Source: Fluviicola sp.
Lineage (GTDB): Bacteria > Bacteroidota > Bacteroidia > Flavobacteriales_D > Crocinitomicaceae
Length of the DNA: 64,000 bases
Direction: 5' to 3'
Assembly (NCBI RefSeq): GCF_029266855.1
Contig: NZ_JAQSWB010000001.1
Location: forward strand, 124,001 to 188,000
The position numbers and the translations under genes were made by a program. Shown here in pieces: positions 43,713 to 51,957 of the stretch (position 1 is the first letter of the stretch; each line of letters begins with the position of its first letter). The notes under the pieces were generated by a model. The model did no database searches. It was given only the letters and a program-made list of their open reading frames with translations, and was not told where the DNA came from.

Positions 43713-44960
43713 ATGAAAAAACAACTCACAATAGGATTATTCGGTTTCGGATGTGTAGGAACCGGCTTGTATGAAGTATTAAACAGGACCACCCTGCTCC
43801 AGGCTTCGATCAAACACATTGTAATTAAAGACTTAAGCAAGAAACGAATCATTGATCCCGGTTATTTTAGTACAGATGCAGACCGCATTCTGAACGATAA
43901 GGAGATCAACGTTGTTGTGGAACTGATCAATGACTATGAGGCAGCCTATGCAATTGTAACACGCGCATTGAAAGCCGGGAAACATGTGGTTTCAGCGAAT
44001 AAAAAACTGATTGCATATTATTTGGATGAATTAGTTTCCCTGGCAAAAGAAAACAATGTTTCCTTCTTATACGAAGCTTCTGTTGGCGGTTCCATTCCGA
44101 TTATCCGGAACCTGGAAGAATATTATAACAACGATTCGCTTTCGAATATCAGCGGGATTGTAAATGGAACAACCAATTACATTCTTACAAAAACAGGGGA
44201 AGGTGAATCGTTTGATGAAGCCTTAAAGAATGCGCAGGAATTAGGTTTTGCAGAGCTGGATCCGACTTCAGATGTCGACGGCTTTGATGCGAAATACAAA
44301 TTGGTCCTGCTGTTAAAACATGCTTTTGGATTTACGGCGAAACAAGATGAGCTTTGGAATTACGGGATTCGTCAGTTGAAGGATTGGGATGCAACTTATG
44401 CACGTGAAAAAGGATTGAAGATCAAATTATTGGCTTACGGAACACGTATCAATAACCAGGTGATCGGTTTTGTGGCTCCTCATTTGATTCCGGCCAATCA
44501 TTTTGCATTTAATGTTGAAAATGAATTCAATGCAGTTGTGGTAGAAGCTTTATTTTCAGACAAGCAATTGTTTTTGGGAAAGGGAGCAGGAAGCCACCCG
44601 ACAGCCAGTGCTGTTCTTTCGGATATATCCGCTCTGCAATTTGACTACGCTTACGAATACAAAAAGTCGAAAACAGAGGAAGCACTGGCTTTTGAAAGTG
44701 ATTATTCCGTGAAAGTGTATTTGAGTGCAACTTCCCAGGAAAAACTGGATCAGGTTAGATTTATTGAAACACTCGAAACCTATTCAGGGCCATCTCACAG
44801 TTACAAAATAGGAATTATCCCCTATGAAGAGATCCGAAAGCAAGATTGGAACAATGAACCGGATTATTTCCTGGCCATCATTCCGGATAGTGTGGAGTTG
44901 ACAAAAGGTATTGAATTTAAGGAAACAGAATCAGCAGGATTAATAGAAGAATTGTCATGA
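43713..44960 (+). CDS. hom: Homoserine dehydrogenase
   Basis: This enzyme reduces aspartate semialdehyde to homoserine using NAD(P)H, supplying the substrate for MetX. The 415-residue protein has the nucleotide-binding motif GLFGFGCVGTGLYEVL. VSANKKLIAYYLDEL follows, then the catalytic domain with YEASVGGSIPIIRNLE, GIVNGTTNYILTK and DPTSDVDGFDAKYKL, with catalytic Lys and Asp/Glu. The last 90 residues could be a degenerate ACT-like region. Unlike many Bacteroidota there is no fusion to aspartate kinase in this copy, so it is probably dedicated to methionine. It overlaps osmC by 4 bases. Confidence 0.92.
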   Translation: MKKQLTIGLFGFGCVGTGLYEVLNRTTLLQASIKHIVIKDLSKKRIIDPGYFSTDADRILNDKEINVVVELINDYEAAYAIVTRALKAGKHVVSANKKLIAYYLDELVSLAKENNVSFLYEASVGGSIPIIRNLEEYYNNDSLSNISGIVNGTTNYILTKTGEGESFDEALKNAQELGFAELDPTSDVDGFDAKYKLVLLLKHAFGFTAKQDELWNYGIRQLKDWDATYAREKGLKIKLLAYGTRINNQVIGFVAPHLIPANHFAFNVENEFNAVVVEALFSDKQLFLGKGAGSHPTASAVLSDISALQFDYAYEYKKSKTEEALAFESDYSVKVYLSATSQEKLDQVRFIETLETYSGPSHSYKIGIIPYEEIRKQDWNNEPDYFLAIIPDSVELTKGIEFKETESAGLIEELS

Positions 44961-45370
44961 AGTTAGATCTCAAATTAATAGAATCGCCCTTTGTTTTAGA
45001 GGTAAGAAACGAATCAGGAATTTCAATTAAGATTGATGCTACTGAAAAGATCGGTGGAAAAAACAAGGGAATGAGACCGATGGAACTTTTAGCTTCCTCA
45101 CTTGCTGGCTGCATGTCTATTGATATTTTACTGATATTACAGAAACAGCGTCAGGAAGTCACCTTTTACGAAGTGACGATTGATGCGAATAGGAAAGATG
45201 CTGTTCCGGCAGTATTCGAATCAATTTACCTGGTATTTTCTTTCAACAGGGAAGTGGACTTAGAGAAAGCTGAGGCAGCGGTTAAGTTAAGTCATGAAAA
45301 GTATTGTTCGGTTTCTGCCTCCCTGAATCCGCAAATTAGTATCCAAACAGAAGTCAAGTATCAATCATGA
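44957..45370 (+). CDS. OsmC family thiol peroxidase-like protein
   Basis: The 137-residue protein has the two redox Cys typical of OsmC/Ohr: one in ASSLAGCMSIDIL and one in HEKYCSVSASL, with MRPMELLASSLAGC at the start of the central helix. OsmC proteins reduce organic hydroperoxides with dithiol partners. Some OsmC-like proteins sit in sulfur gene clusters. Its place between hom and metZ, with 4-base overlaps on both sides, argues for a role in handling reactive sulfur or oxidised thiols during sulfhydrylation. That role is inference. Confidence 0.85.
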   Translation: MKLDLKLIESPFVLEVRNESGISIKIDATEKIGGKNKGMRPMELLASSLAGCMSIDILLILQKQRQEVTFYEVTIDANRKDAVPAVFESIYLVFSFNREVDLEKAEAAVKLSHEKYCSVSASLNPQISIQTEVKYQS

Positions 45371-46533
45371 AGAATTACAGAAACGAAACCCTTGCCATCC
45401 GTATTCAAAACGAGCGCTCACAAGAAGCAGAGCACAGTGTTCCTTTGTACCTGACATCCAGTTATGTGTTTGATGATGCAGAGCAAATGCGGGCTGCCTT
45501 TTCAGATGAGATAGAGGCCAATATTTACTCCCGCTATTCCAATCCGAATGTGGATGAATTGCTTGAAAAAGTATCCGTGCTGGAAGGGGGAGAAGCTGCA
45601 TGGGCTACGGCAACCGGAATGGCAGCTGTTTTTACGACTTTTGCTGCATTGCTTCAGAGTGGGGATCACATTGTTTCGTCCAAATCCGTTTTTGGCTCTA
45701 CTCACCAGTTATTTGTCAACATCCTTCCGAAATGGGGAATTACGACGACCTACGTGGATGCCATTGATTACGATGCTTATGAGCAGGAAATTAAACCGGA
45801 AACGAAAATTGTTTATATCGAAACACCATCCAATCCAGGATTGGATATCATCGACATCAAACGGTTGGCTGAGATCTGTAAAGCTAAGAATGTACTCCTG
45901 GTAGTTGACAATTGTTTTGCAACTCCGGTTTTACAGCAGCCACTGAAACTTGGGGCAGACATTGTAATTCACTCTGCAACCAAATACATGGATGGCCAGG
46001 GAAGGGTTTTGGGAGGATTGATCGTCTCGACAAAAGAAACGATTGCGAAAATCCAGGGCTTTGCACGACACAGTGGTCCGGCTTTATCACCTTTCAATGC
46101 CTGGATTCTTTCCAAATCACTTGAAACACTGCACCTGAGAATGGAAAAACATTGTTCTCAAGCTTTTGAAATTGCAAAACGACTGGAGGCAAATGACGAG
46201 GTTTCATGGGTGAAATACCCGTTCCTGGGTTCACATCCGCAGCACGATATTGCCCGGGATCAAATGAAATATGGAGGTGGAATTGTGACTTTTCAGATCA
46301 AGGGAGGATTGGAGGCAGGACGCAAATTCCTGGACCGCTTGAATTTATTTTCTCTTACTCCCAATCTGGGCGATAGCAGGAGTATAGCGACACATCCGGC
46401 ATCCACCACACACAGCAAGTTGAAACCTGAAGAACGGGAAGCAGTTGGTATTTCGGATGGATTGGTACGATTGAGCATCGGTTTGGAACATATTGAGGAT
46501 ATTTGGGAAGATATCGAACAAGCGCTTTTATAA
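45367..46533 (+). CDS. metZ: O-acylhomoserine sulfhydrylase / trans-sulfuration PLP enzyme
   Basis: The 388-residue enzyme belongs to the Cys/Met metabolism PLP family. It has YSRYSNPNVDELLEKVSVLEGGE (seen as SRYSNPN), ATGMAAVFTTF, YIETPSNPGLDI, VVDNCFATPVLQQPL (Asp that binds PLP nitrogen) and HSATKYMDGQGRVLGG with the Schiff-base Lys. The DGQGR context fits MetZ-type sulfhydrylases, which make homocysteine directly from sulfide and O-acylhomoserine; with MetX upstream the substrate would be O-acetylhomoserine. A cystathionine gamma-synthase role cannot be excluded. It ends in TAA, which begins the repeat region 46531-47063. Confidence 0.88.
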   Translation: MKNYRNETLAIRIQNERSQEAEHSVPLYLTSSYVFDDAEQMRAAFSDEIEANIYSRYSNPNVDELLEKVSVLEGGEAAWATATGMAAVFTTFAALLQSGDHIVSSKSVFGSTHQLFVNILPKWGITTTYVDAIDYDAYEQEIKPETKIVYIETPSNPGLDIIDIKRLAEICKAKNVLLVVDNCFATPVLQQPLKLGADIVIHSATKYMDGQGRVLGGLIVSTKETIAKIQGFARHSGPALSPFNAWILSKSLETLHLRMEKHCSQAFEIAKRLEANDEVSWVKYPFLGSHPQHDIARDQMKYGGGIVTFQIKGGLEAGRKFLDRLNLFSLTPNLGDSRSIATHPASTTHSKLKPEEREAVGISDGLVRLSIGLEHIEDIWEDIEQALL

Positions 46534-47063
46534 TTACGAATTTATTTAGAGATTGCTTTGTTTCAAGCTTCGAATGCGAAACCTACTTCCATTGACGCTA
46601 CGGTCAAGGTTTTCAACCCTGACGCTTTGGTCAGGGCTTTCAGCGCTCTTTCGAGCTTCGTAGGTTAAAAGGAGACAGTAGCAGACTTAACAGTCGCTAC
46701 ATCTCGATGTGGGGTACCTCAGGTTATAACTTCTGTTGAAGTTACCTTCGTCTTCAAGTGCTATCGCACTTTCTTCTATACTTAATCCATGCTTTAACTA
46801 CGGAATATAGTAGCTATATCCCTCGGTTTTCTGTCTTGTGAGACAGAACCTCAGTCTTCGTCCGCCGCGGCGGACTCTTATCCATGCTATATCTACGTTA
46901 TGTCCCTCGGCTTTTCCGTCTTGTGAGACGGAGCCTCAGTCTTCGTCCGCCGCGGCGGACTCTTATAGTGGGAGTAAAGTCGCTTTATCTACGAGGTGCT
47001 TAGGCATTACAGGGGAGATTAAATGAGTGCTTAATTGCAAATTCCAAATTGAGAATTAGATTT
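46531..47063. repeat. Stem-loop-rich repeat region with inverted ends
   Basis: The 535-base gap after metZ consists largely of successive hairpins. Among them are TTGAC/GTCAA (46592-46607), CCCTGAC/GTCAGGG (46617-46636), both within an outer stem AACCTAC/GTAGGTT (46580-46586, 46660-46666). Next come GTAGC-a-GACT/AGTC-GCTAC, AACTTC-tgtt-GAAGTT, AAGTGC/GCACTT and ATATAG/CTATAT. Two tandem copies of an 85-base unit follow, each with a GG(T/C)T...AGAC(A/G)GA hairpin (46825-46850, 46909-46935) and a 16-base perfect palindrome GTCCGCCGCGGCGGAC (46860-46875, 46945-46960). The ends TAATTACGAATTT and AAATTGAGAATTA are weak inverted repeats (10 of 13). No open reading frame looks genuine. Confidence 0.75.
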
Positions 47064-47068
47064 GTGGA

Positions 47069-47527
47069 ATGAGTATTGAAATTATAGACTATTCGGATGA
47101 GTTGAAAGAATATATCAAGACACTCAATTATGAATGGCTGGAGGAACATTTTTACGTGGAAGAAGGAGATGAGATTTCACTTTCCAATCCGAAGGAACAC
47201 ATTCTTGACAAAGGTGGATTTATTTTCTACGCCAGGTATAACAATGAAATTGTGGGAACAGCATCTCTTCTCAAAAAGACCGATGAGGTATTTGAGCTGG
47301 GAAAAATGGCGGTAGCTAAAAATGCGCAGGGGCTGGGAATCGGAAAAATTTTAATGGATCATTGTTTGACTTTCGCAAAAGAAAACCAAATCAAAAAACT
47401 CATACTCTATTCCAATACCAAACTGGAAACTGCCATTCATCTTTATCACAAGTACGGCTTTGTCGAAGTTGAAATGGAGCAAGGGATTTATGCAAGAGGC
47501 AATATTAAAATGGAGAAGACTCTTTAA
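47069..47527 (+). CDS. GNAT family N-acetyltransferase
   Basis: The 152-residue acetyltransferase has the CoA-binding motif AKNAQGLGIGKILMDHCL near residues 88-105, preceded by EVFELGKMAV. It ends with YHKYGFVEVEMEQGIYARGNIKMEK, typical of small-substrate or amino-acid acetyltransferases. The substrate is unknown. It is flanked on both sides by repeat elements (46531-47063 and 47526-47620), and its TAA stop is the start of the latter. There is no obvious partner gene. Confidence 0.83.
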   Translation: MSIEIIDYSDELKEYIKTLNYEWLEEHFYVEEGDEISLSNPKEHILDKGGFIFYARYNNEIVGTASLLKKTDEVFELGKMAVAKNAQGLGIGKILMDHCLTFAKENQIKKLILYSNTKLETAIHLYHKYGFVEVEMEQGIYARGNIKMEKTL

Positions 47528-47620
47528 TTACGAATTAAGAAGGCAGAATGCAGAGAGAGTTTGGTTTAAACCTGTTTAATTCTCTCTTCATTCTTAATTC
47601 AGCATTCATAATTAGTAATT
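47526..47620. repeat. Short MITE-like element between GNAT and FKBP genes
   Basis: The ends AATTACGAATTA...GAATGC (47526-47551) and GCATTC-ATAATTAGTAATT (47602-47620) are inverted repeats. The middle GAGAGAG (from 47553) pairs with CTCTCT (47581-47587), so the 95 bases fold into one long imperfect hairpin. No ORF. Confidence 0.6.
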
Positions 47621-47651
47621 ATGAATTACCTTTACGCCAAATTTATAAAGC

Positions 47652-48257
47652 ATGTCACAAGATATTCAAGCAGTCAGCTACTGCATCGGTTTAAGCGTAG
47701 CGGACAGCCTTTTACAGCAAGATTTAGGTGGAATTGATCCAACAGTAATGGCACAAGCTATTTCTGATGTTTTTCAAGGAAAAACAATGAAGTATTCACC
47801 AGATCAGGCAAATGAGATTATTCAAAAGTACGTTCAGGAACTTGCAGCTTCAAAATTCGAAGTTTATAAAAAAGAAGGAGAGGAATTTCTTGCTGAGAAT
47901 GCGAAAAAAGAGGGAGTTACTACTACTGCTTCCGGTTTGCAATACGAAGTAGTTGAGTTGGGTACCGGTGCAAAACCAAAAAGCACAGATACGGTAAACG
48001 TTCATTACCACGGAACTTTGATCGACGGAACTGTTTTTGACAGCTCTGTTACGAGAGGAATTCCTGCAACTTTCGGAGTTCACCAGGTGATCAAAGGCTG
48101 GACAGAAGCATTGCAATTGATGCCGGTTGGGTCCAAATACAGACTTTATATCCCCGAAGATTTGGCATATGGAGCGCATCCGCATCCGGGTGGGGCAATC
48201 AAGCCTTTCATGACGCTTATTTTTGATGTTGAATTATTAGGAATTGAAAACAATTAA
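47652..48257 (+). CDS. FKBP-type peptidyl-prolyl isomerase (cytoplasmic)
   Basis: The 201-residue protein has an N-terminal helical domain as in Mip/FkpA (residues 1-85, SVADSLLQQDL, GKTMKYSPDQANEIIQKYVQ) and a C-terminal FKBP domain (about 100-200: GTGAKPKSTDTVNVHYHGTL, GTVFDSSVTRG, VIKGWTEALQLMPVGSKY, IPEDLAYG). Catalytic-pocket Tyr, Phe, Asp and Trp residues are present. There is no signal peptide, so it acts in the cytoplasm. It lies 1 base before a second FKBP gene with a lipoprotein signal, so the pair serves both compartments. Confidence 0.92.
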   Translation: MSQDIQAVSYCIGLSVADSLLQQDLGGIDPTVMAQAISDVFQGKTMKYSPDQANEIIQKYVQELAASKFEVYKKEGEEFLAENAKKEGVTTTASGLQYEVVELGTGAKPKSTDTVNVHYHGTLIDGTVFDSSVTRGIPATFGVHQVIKGWTEALQLMPVGSKYRLYIPEDLAYGAHPHPGGAIKPFMTLIFDVELLGIENN

Positions 48258-48258
48258 G

Positions 48259-49176
48259 ATGAAAAAAATTATTCTGGCTTCCCTGCTATTAGCGTTAAAC
48301 TTCGCATGCGGTGACGAAAAAGATGCAGGAAAAGTACTGCCTTTAACAACTCAAAAACAGCAAATTTCTTACCTGATGGGTGCCGATAATGCGGGACAAT
48401 TACTTCAGGATCCAAATTTCGCCAAGTATGATAAAGATCAGATCCTGAAAGGATTTGAAGAAGGTTTGGAAGATGAGAAATCATTTGATATGGCTTGTCA
48501 GCAAACGATTAAGGACTTATTGGGGCCAACTCAACAGGAATTCAATCAAAAACATGCGAAAGATGCATCTCTGTGTATTGGTAAGTTTATTGGAGGAATG
48601 TTTAAAACCAGTTGGGAGCAGGCAAAATCCTTCAATGAATTTGATAAGAAATATTTGGTGTACGGTTTTGGCCTTGGTTTGAAAAAAGAGGATACTTTGA
48701 TCAAAAAGGAATTGAAAGCAACGATGCTGAAAGACTTTATGGCAAAGATCAATGGACGCGTAATGGCTGATGTTACCAAAAAAGAAACGGCATACTTCGG
48801 TAAAGTGAAGCAAATGGCTGGTATTAAGGAATTGCCGAACGGAATATACATGGAAACCATCAAAGCCGGTAACGGAGGAAGTCCGACAGCTGCGAGTGAT
48901 GTAAAAGCTCACTATGTTTTGATGAATACCGAGGGAGACACTTTGCAGTCATCTTTGAGTGCGCCTCAAATTCCGGTATTTAATCTTGGAGGAGTCATTC
49001 CGGGATGGACAGTAGGTATTCCTTTTATGAAAAAAGGAGGAAAATATAAATTGTATGTTCCTCAAAATATGGCTTACGGAAAAGATACACCGGATCCGAA
49101 TACGATTCCACCGTTCGCAACATTGGTTTTCTATGTGGAACTGGTTGATTTCGGTCCGATGGGAACGATAAAATAA
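48259..49176 (+). CDS. FKBP-type peptidyl-prolyl isomerase, lipoprotein
   Basis: The 305-residue protein has a lipoprotein signal with lipobox NFAC (Cys17). A helical N-terminal part (about 30-195) contains two stretches similar to the Mip dimerisation domain (KQQISYLMGADNAGQ and IGKFIGGMFKTSWEQ), followed by a C-terminal FKBP domain (about 200-305: VKAHYVLMNTEGDTLQSS, IPGWTVGIPFMKKGGKYK, VPQNMAYG). The Tyr and Asp of the active site are partly changed (LQSS instead of FDSS), so isomerase activity may be reduced. ATG 48259 follows the previous stop by 1 base. A strong terminator follows the gene. Confidence 0.88.
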   Translation: MKKIILASLLLALNFACGDEKDAGKVLPLTTQKQQISYLMGADNAGQLLQDPNFAKYDKDQILKGFEEGLEDEKSFDMACQQTIKDLLGPTQQEFNQKHAKDASLCIGKFIGGMFKTSWEQAKSFNEFDKKYLVYGFGLGLKKEDTLIKKELKATMLKDFMAKINGRVMADVTKKETAYFGKVKQMAGIKELPNGIYMETIKAGNGGSPTAASDVKAHYVLMNTEGDTLQSSLSAPQIPVFNLGGVIPGWTVGIPFMKKGGKYKLYVPQNMAYGKDTPDPNTIPPFATLVFYVELVDFGPMGTIK

Positions 49177-49181
49177 TTGTG

Positions 49182-49213
49182 AATCCCCTTCGAATTTCGA
49201 AGGGGATTTTTTT
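49182..49213 (+). terminator. Intrinsic terminator after FKBP pair
   Basis: AATCCCCTTCGAA (49182-49194) pairs with TTCGAAGGGGATT (49196-49208), followed by TTTTT. Confidence 0.9.
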
Positions 49214-49266
49214 GATGTATTCTTTTGAATAAGCTCTGATGGTTAATATTGACATAGTTCCGCATC

Positions 49267-49280
49267 CCGATAGCTATCGG
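49267..49280. repeat. Dispersed palindrome CCGATAGCTATCGG
   Basis: A 14-base perfect palindrome in the gap 49214-49345, of the kind often repeated in Bacteroidota intergenic regions. A related half-site (CTATCGGGACACG) occurs near 16538. Confidence 0.4.
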
Positions 49281-49345
49281 ATACGTCAGATACTTTAAGT
49301 GAGTTGAGTTAAAAAACTTAAAATGAATAGGTTAAAAGAACAGAT

Positions 49346-49900
49346 ATGAAGCTAAACGAAGACATTTTCGACCAATTTCCGGTCATTCAAACAGAACGAC
49401 TGGTTTTGAGACAGATTCAAACGGAAGATGCAGTTGAAATCATGAAAATGAGGCAAAGCAAGCGGGTGAATCAGTTTATTGCCCGGGACACGCTGTCCGG
49501 AATAGAACAAGCTCACGAGCTGGTAAAAAAGACTTCCGAAGCTTTTGCTTCAAAGCAGGGAATCGGTTGGGCCGGAATTTTAAGAGACCGTTCCGAGATA
49601 ATCGGAACATGCGGATTTAACAGGATCGATTACCTGAACAATCGCGCAGAGATCGGCGGGGAGATGGCTGTGGATTACTGGGGAAAGCATATTGCTTTGG
49701 AAGCAGTTCGGGCAATCATCGCTTTTGGATTTGAAAAGATGCAACTTCATGCGATTGAAGCAGTGGTTTCACCGGAAAACAGGGGGGCAATTTTTCTGTT
49801 GGAGACTTTAGGTTTCGAAAAGGAAGCTCATTTTAAAGAGCGGATCTATTTCAATGGCACCTATTCTGATATGGCTGTTTACACGGTTTTTTCCAGATAG
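49346..49900 (+). CDS. RimJ/RimL-type GNAT acetyltransferase
   Basis: The 184-residue protein matches the Acetyltransf_3 family: FPVIQTERLVLRQIQTEDA at the N-terminus, then GWAGILRDRSEIIGTCGF, RAEIGGEMAVDYWGKHIALEAVRAIIAFGFEKM (CoA-binding region) and VSPENRGAIFLLETLGFEKEAHFKE. Members acetylate N-termini of proteins such as ribosomal proteins, or antibiotics and polyamines; the substrate here is not known. It is followed on the opposite strand by an outer-membrane protein gene with an 18-base gap. Confidence 0.88.
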   Translation: MKLNEDIFDQFPVIQTERLVLRQIQTEDAVEIMKMRQSKRVNQFIARDTLSGIEQAHELVKKTSEAFASKQGIGWAGILRDRSEIIGTCGFNRIDYLNNRAEIGGEMAVDYWGKHIALEAVRAIIAFGFEKMQLHAIEAVVSPENRGAIFLLETLGFEKEAHFKERIYFNGTYSDMAVYTVFSR

Positions 49901-49918
49901 TTGGAGCCCTTTAACTTG

Positions 49919-50527
49919 TTAAAGTTTGAAGAAAAAGGCAATGCGGTAAATAAGCGGAATAAGCGTCCCGTTTTCTTTTTTCATAAAATATCCCGGTCTA
50001 AATGGGCTGTTCGGACTATTGATGATGTCGTACATAATCCCCGCATTTAACCTGAAATTTTCTTCCTCTCCAAAAGCGTGGGAAAAACCAAAACCCAGGA
50101 GTCCGGTTGGTGCCCAAACTCTTTTCGCTGAAATGATCCCGTTGGAATAATTGTAAGGGTTAGACAAAAGCTCAAATTCGAATCCGACGAATAAATAATT
50201 GAAAAACCGGCCATGGACAAATGCCCCACCTCCATAAACAGAATAAGAACCGGTAAGACCGTATTGTTTATAAAAAGAATAATGGTAACGTGCGGAAGGA
50301 CCAAATGAAAGATACTTATTCCGAACCACTCCGAATTTTAAACCGATTCCACCGGTTCCGCCGAAAGTGCTTGCCGAAAAATGCATGTCAGCTCCAATTT
50401 CATTATATGGAGTGAATTCCTTTTCACTTGTTTCTTCTTCTTCGTGAAGATATAATTCGGTGTCTTCCTGTCCAAAACCGATGTTAATACTGGAAAGAAG
50501 CATTAAGAATAAAACGAATTGTTTCAT
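49919..50527 (-). CDS. Secreted outer-membrane beta-barrel-like protein
   Basis: The 202-residue protein has a signal peptide (cleavage near NIGFGQ) and an acidic stretch (LHEEEETSEKEF). It continues with alternating beta strands rich in Gly and aromatic residues (GIGLKFGVVRNKYLSFGPSARYHYSF, GLLGFGFSHAFGEEENFRLNAGIMYDI in parts) and ends with the aromatic residue-rich RIAFFFKL. This is typical of an eight-strand outer-membrane barrel. Function unknown. It is the last gene of the minus-strand operon dnaX - lipoprotein - esterase - barrel and overlaps the esterase gene by 4 bases. Confidence 0.72.
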   Translation of the reverse strand: MKQFVLFLMLLSSINIGFGQEDTELYLHEEEETSEKEFTPYNEIGADMHFSASTFGGTGGIGLKFGVVRNKYLSFGPSARYHYSFYKQYGLTGSYSVYGGGAFVHGRFFNYLFVGFEFELLSNPYNYSNGIISAKRVWAPTGLLGFGFSHAFGEEENFRLNAGIMYDIINSPNSPFRPGYFMKKENGTLIPLIYRIAFFFKL

Positions 50528-51153
50528 AATATGGAGATAAGCGTTTCTTTATGTATGTGGTGTGTCCCTTCGAAGCGTACAGTTTGAATTCCTTTCGATT
50601 GGTAATCAGCAATCAGTATTTCCTGGTCTTCCTCGGGGAAAAACTCATCTTCTGTTCCCAAAACGAAACTGTTTTTTTTCGCCAGATTCCGATGATCTTC
50701 AATGGCGAGATCGGGAGGATAAACACTTGCCCATGAAATAAAATGGTCGCAGGTAATCTTTCCTTGAGCAAGCCAGCGTGCAGCTGTCGCACCGCCTTGT
50801 GAAAAACCAATGACAGTAATTTTTTCGGGAGAACAGCTTTTTAGAACGGTTTCATGCAGTATATTCAAGCTCAGGATATTCAGACGAATATCTTCTTCCC
50901 GCCATTCTTTGGTCATCCAGGAAGCGCCAACTCTGCCCGATGTTCCTCTTAAGTAAAAACGGTGCCGGCCTTCGGGGAAGACAAAAAGGGTATCTTTCAA
51001 CGAGAAATCATTGAATTTCTGGCTGAAATATTCAACCAACTGTCCGTATCCATGAAACACATAAACCAGATGTTTGGGCGAACTACCTTCCGGGTTTATT
51101 ATCCGGTATCTTAAGGAAGAGGGAACCTCAATTATCCCTTCAACTGAATTCAT
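50524..51153 (-). CDS. Alpha/beta-hydrolase, phospholipase/carboxylesterase type
   Basis: The 209-residue cytoplasmic hydrolase has an oxyanion-hole segment (LVYVFHGYGQL), the nucleophile motif VIGFSQGGATAARWL (Ser near residue 118), a late Asp in LGTEDEFFPEED and the catalytic His in FEGTHHIH. This matches the phospholipase/carboxylesterase (abhydrolase_2) group, which cleaves acyl esters, including protein or lysophospholipid thioesters. It overlaps the genes on both sides by 4 bases, so it is translationally coupled in the dnaX operon. The natural substrate is unknown. Confidence 0.82.
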   Translation of the reverse strand: MNSVEGIIEVPSSLRYRIINPEGSSPKHLVYVFHGYGQLVEYFSQKFNDFSLKDTLFVFPEGRHRFYLRGTSGRVGASWMTKEWREEDIRLNILSLNILHETVLKSCSPEKITVIGFSQGGATAARWLAQGKITCDHFISWASVYPPDLAIEDHRNLAKKNSFVLGTEDEFFPEEDQEILIADYQSKGIQTVRFEGTHHIHKETLISIL

Positions 51154-51953
51154 ATCTTTTTAGGCAGATTTTTAGCAAATTCCGGATAAAGCCGGTATTT
51201 CTTCGCAACCGGGTCCAGGAAAAATTTAAATTTCAATTCCTTTTTCTTCGTGATGGATGGAATGTACTTATAAACATCTCCTACATTTTTAGTATAGGAA
51301 TCAATCTCGCTGCTATAAATAGCGATATCCATAGGTACCTGGTTCGGGTTCTCTTCGTAGGCATGAAGTAATGCTTCAGGCTGATCTTCTCCTATAAAAT
51401 CAAACGATTTCCATTGGAAGACCATCATCATATCGTGGTCATTGAACACCGAAAAGTAACTTTTCCAGCCGGAATTCCGGATCCGGTATCCCACGATCAC
51501 ATCTTTTCGTGTAGGGGCAACAACAGGTTTGAATTCAATATCAAGTTCTCTTCCCGGGCTGGAAGGAGCAAAGATCGGGTTTGAAATGCGGTCCAGTGCC
51601 CCGTCGTAATAAAACATGTAATTGTAATTCCCGGTGAATCCCAGTTCTGCGGCTTTTGCCTGCCGGTTGTTTTTGATGGCTTCATCCATGGCATATTCCA
51701 TGCGATTGATTGTGATAATCGCATCTTCGATTGTATCAGCATTGATGTACTCCCTGTAAATCCTCATAGAGAATTTTTCATTAACCGGAATAGCCAAAGA
51801 TGCCATGATCTCTCTTCTGGCTCTTGCATCCAGGCTTTCGTTGCTTTTTTCTTTCGTTCCTTCTACGTTTTTAGTAGATTCTGTGGTGGTTTCACCGCCG
51901 CAAGAACTTGTAACAAGCAGCAGGCAAATAAGGGAAATTTCAACTAGTTTCAT
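51150..51953 (-). CDS. Lipoprotein of unknown function
   Basis: The 267-residue protein has a lipobox VTSSC (Cys18) followed by Gly-Gly-Glu and a Thr/Ser/Glu-rich linker. The mature part is mixed alpha/beta with RIYREYINADTIEDAIITINRMEYA (in parts) and SYFSVFNDHDMMMVFQW. I do not recognise a family. It lies 4 bases after the dnaX stop and overlaps the esterase gene, so all four genes are probably one transcript. Confidence 0.7.
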   Translation of the reverse strand: MKLVEISLICLLLVTSSCGGETTTESTKNVEGTKEKSNESLDARARREIMASLAIPVNEKFSMRIYREYINADTIEDAIITINRMEYAMDEAIKNNRQAKAAELGFTGNYNYMFYYDGALDRISNPIFAPSSPGRELDIEFKPVVAPTRKDVIVGYRIRNSGWKSYFSVFNDHDMMMVFQWKSFDFIGEDQPEALLHAYEENPNQVPMDIAIYSSEIDSYTKNVGDVYKYIPSITKKKELKFKFFLDPVAKKYRLYPEFAKNLPKKI

Positions 51954-51957
51954 ATAA

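Noticed and set aside
46838-47026. 62-residue ORF across the repeat region
   Set aside because: Its codons run through two palindromes and the tandem unit, giving low-complexity, non-protein-like sequence.
46531-47063. RNase P RNA, tmRNA or integron attC array
   Set aside because: The conserved core strings of RNase P RNA and tmRNA are missing, and no integrase or gene cassettes accompany the hairpins.
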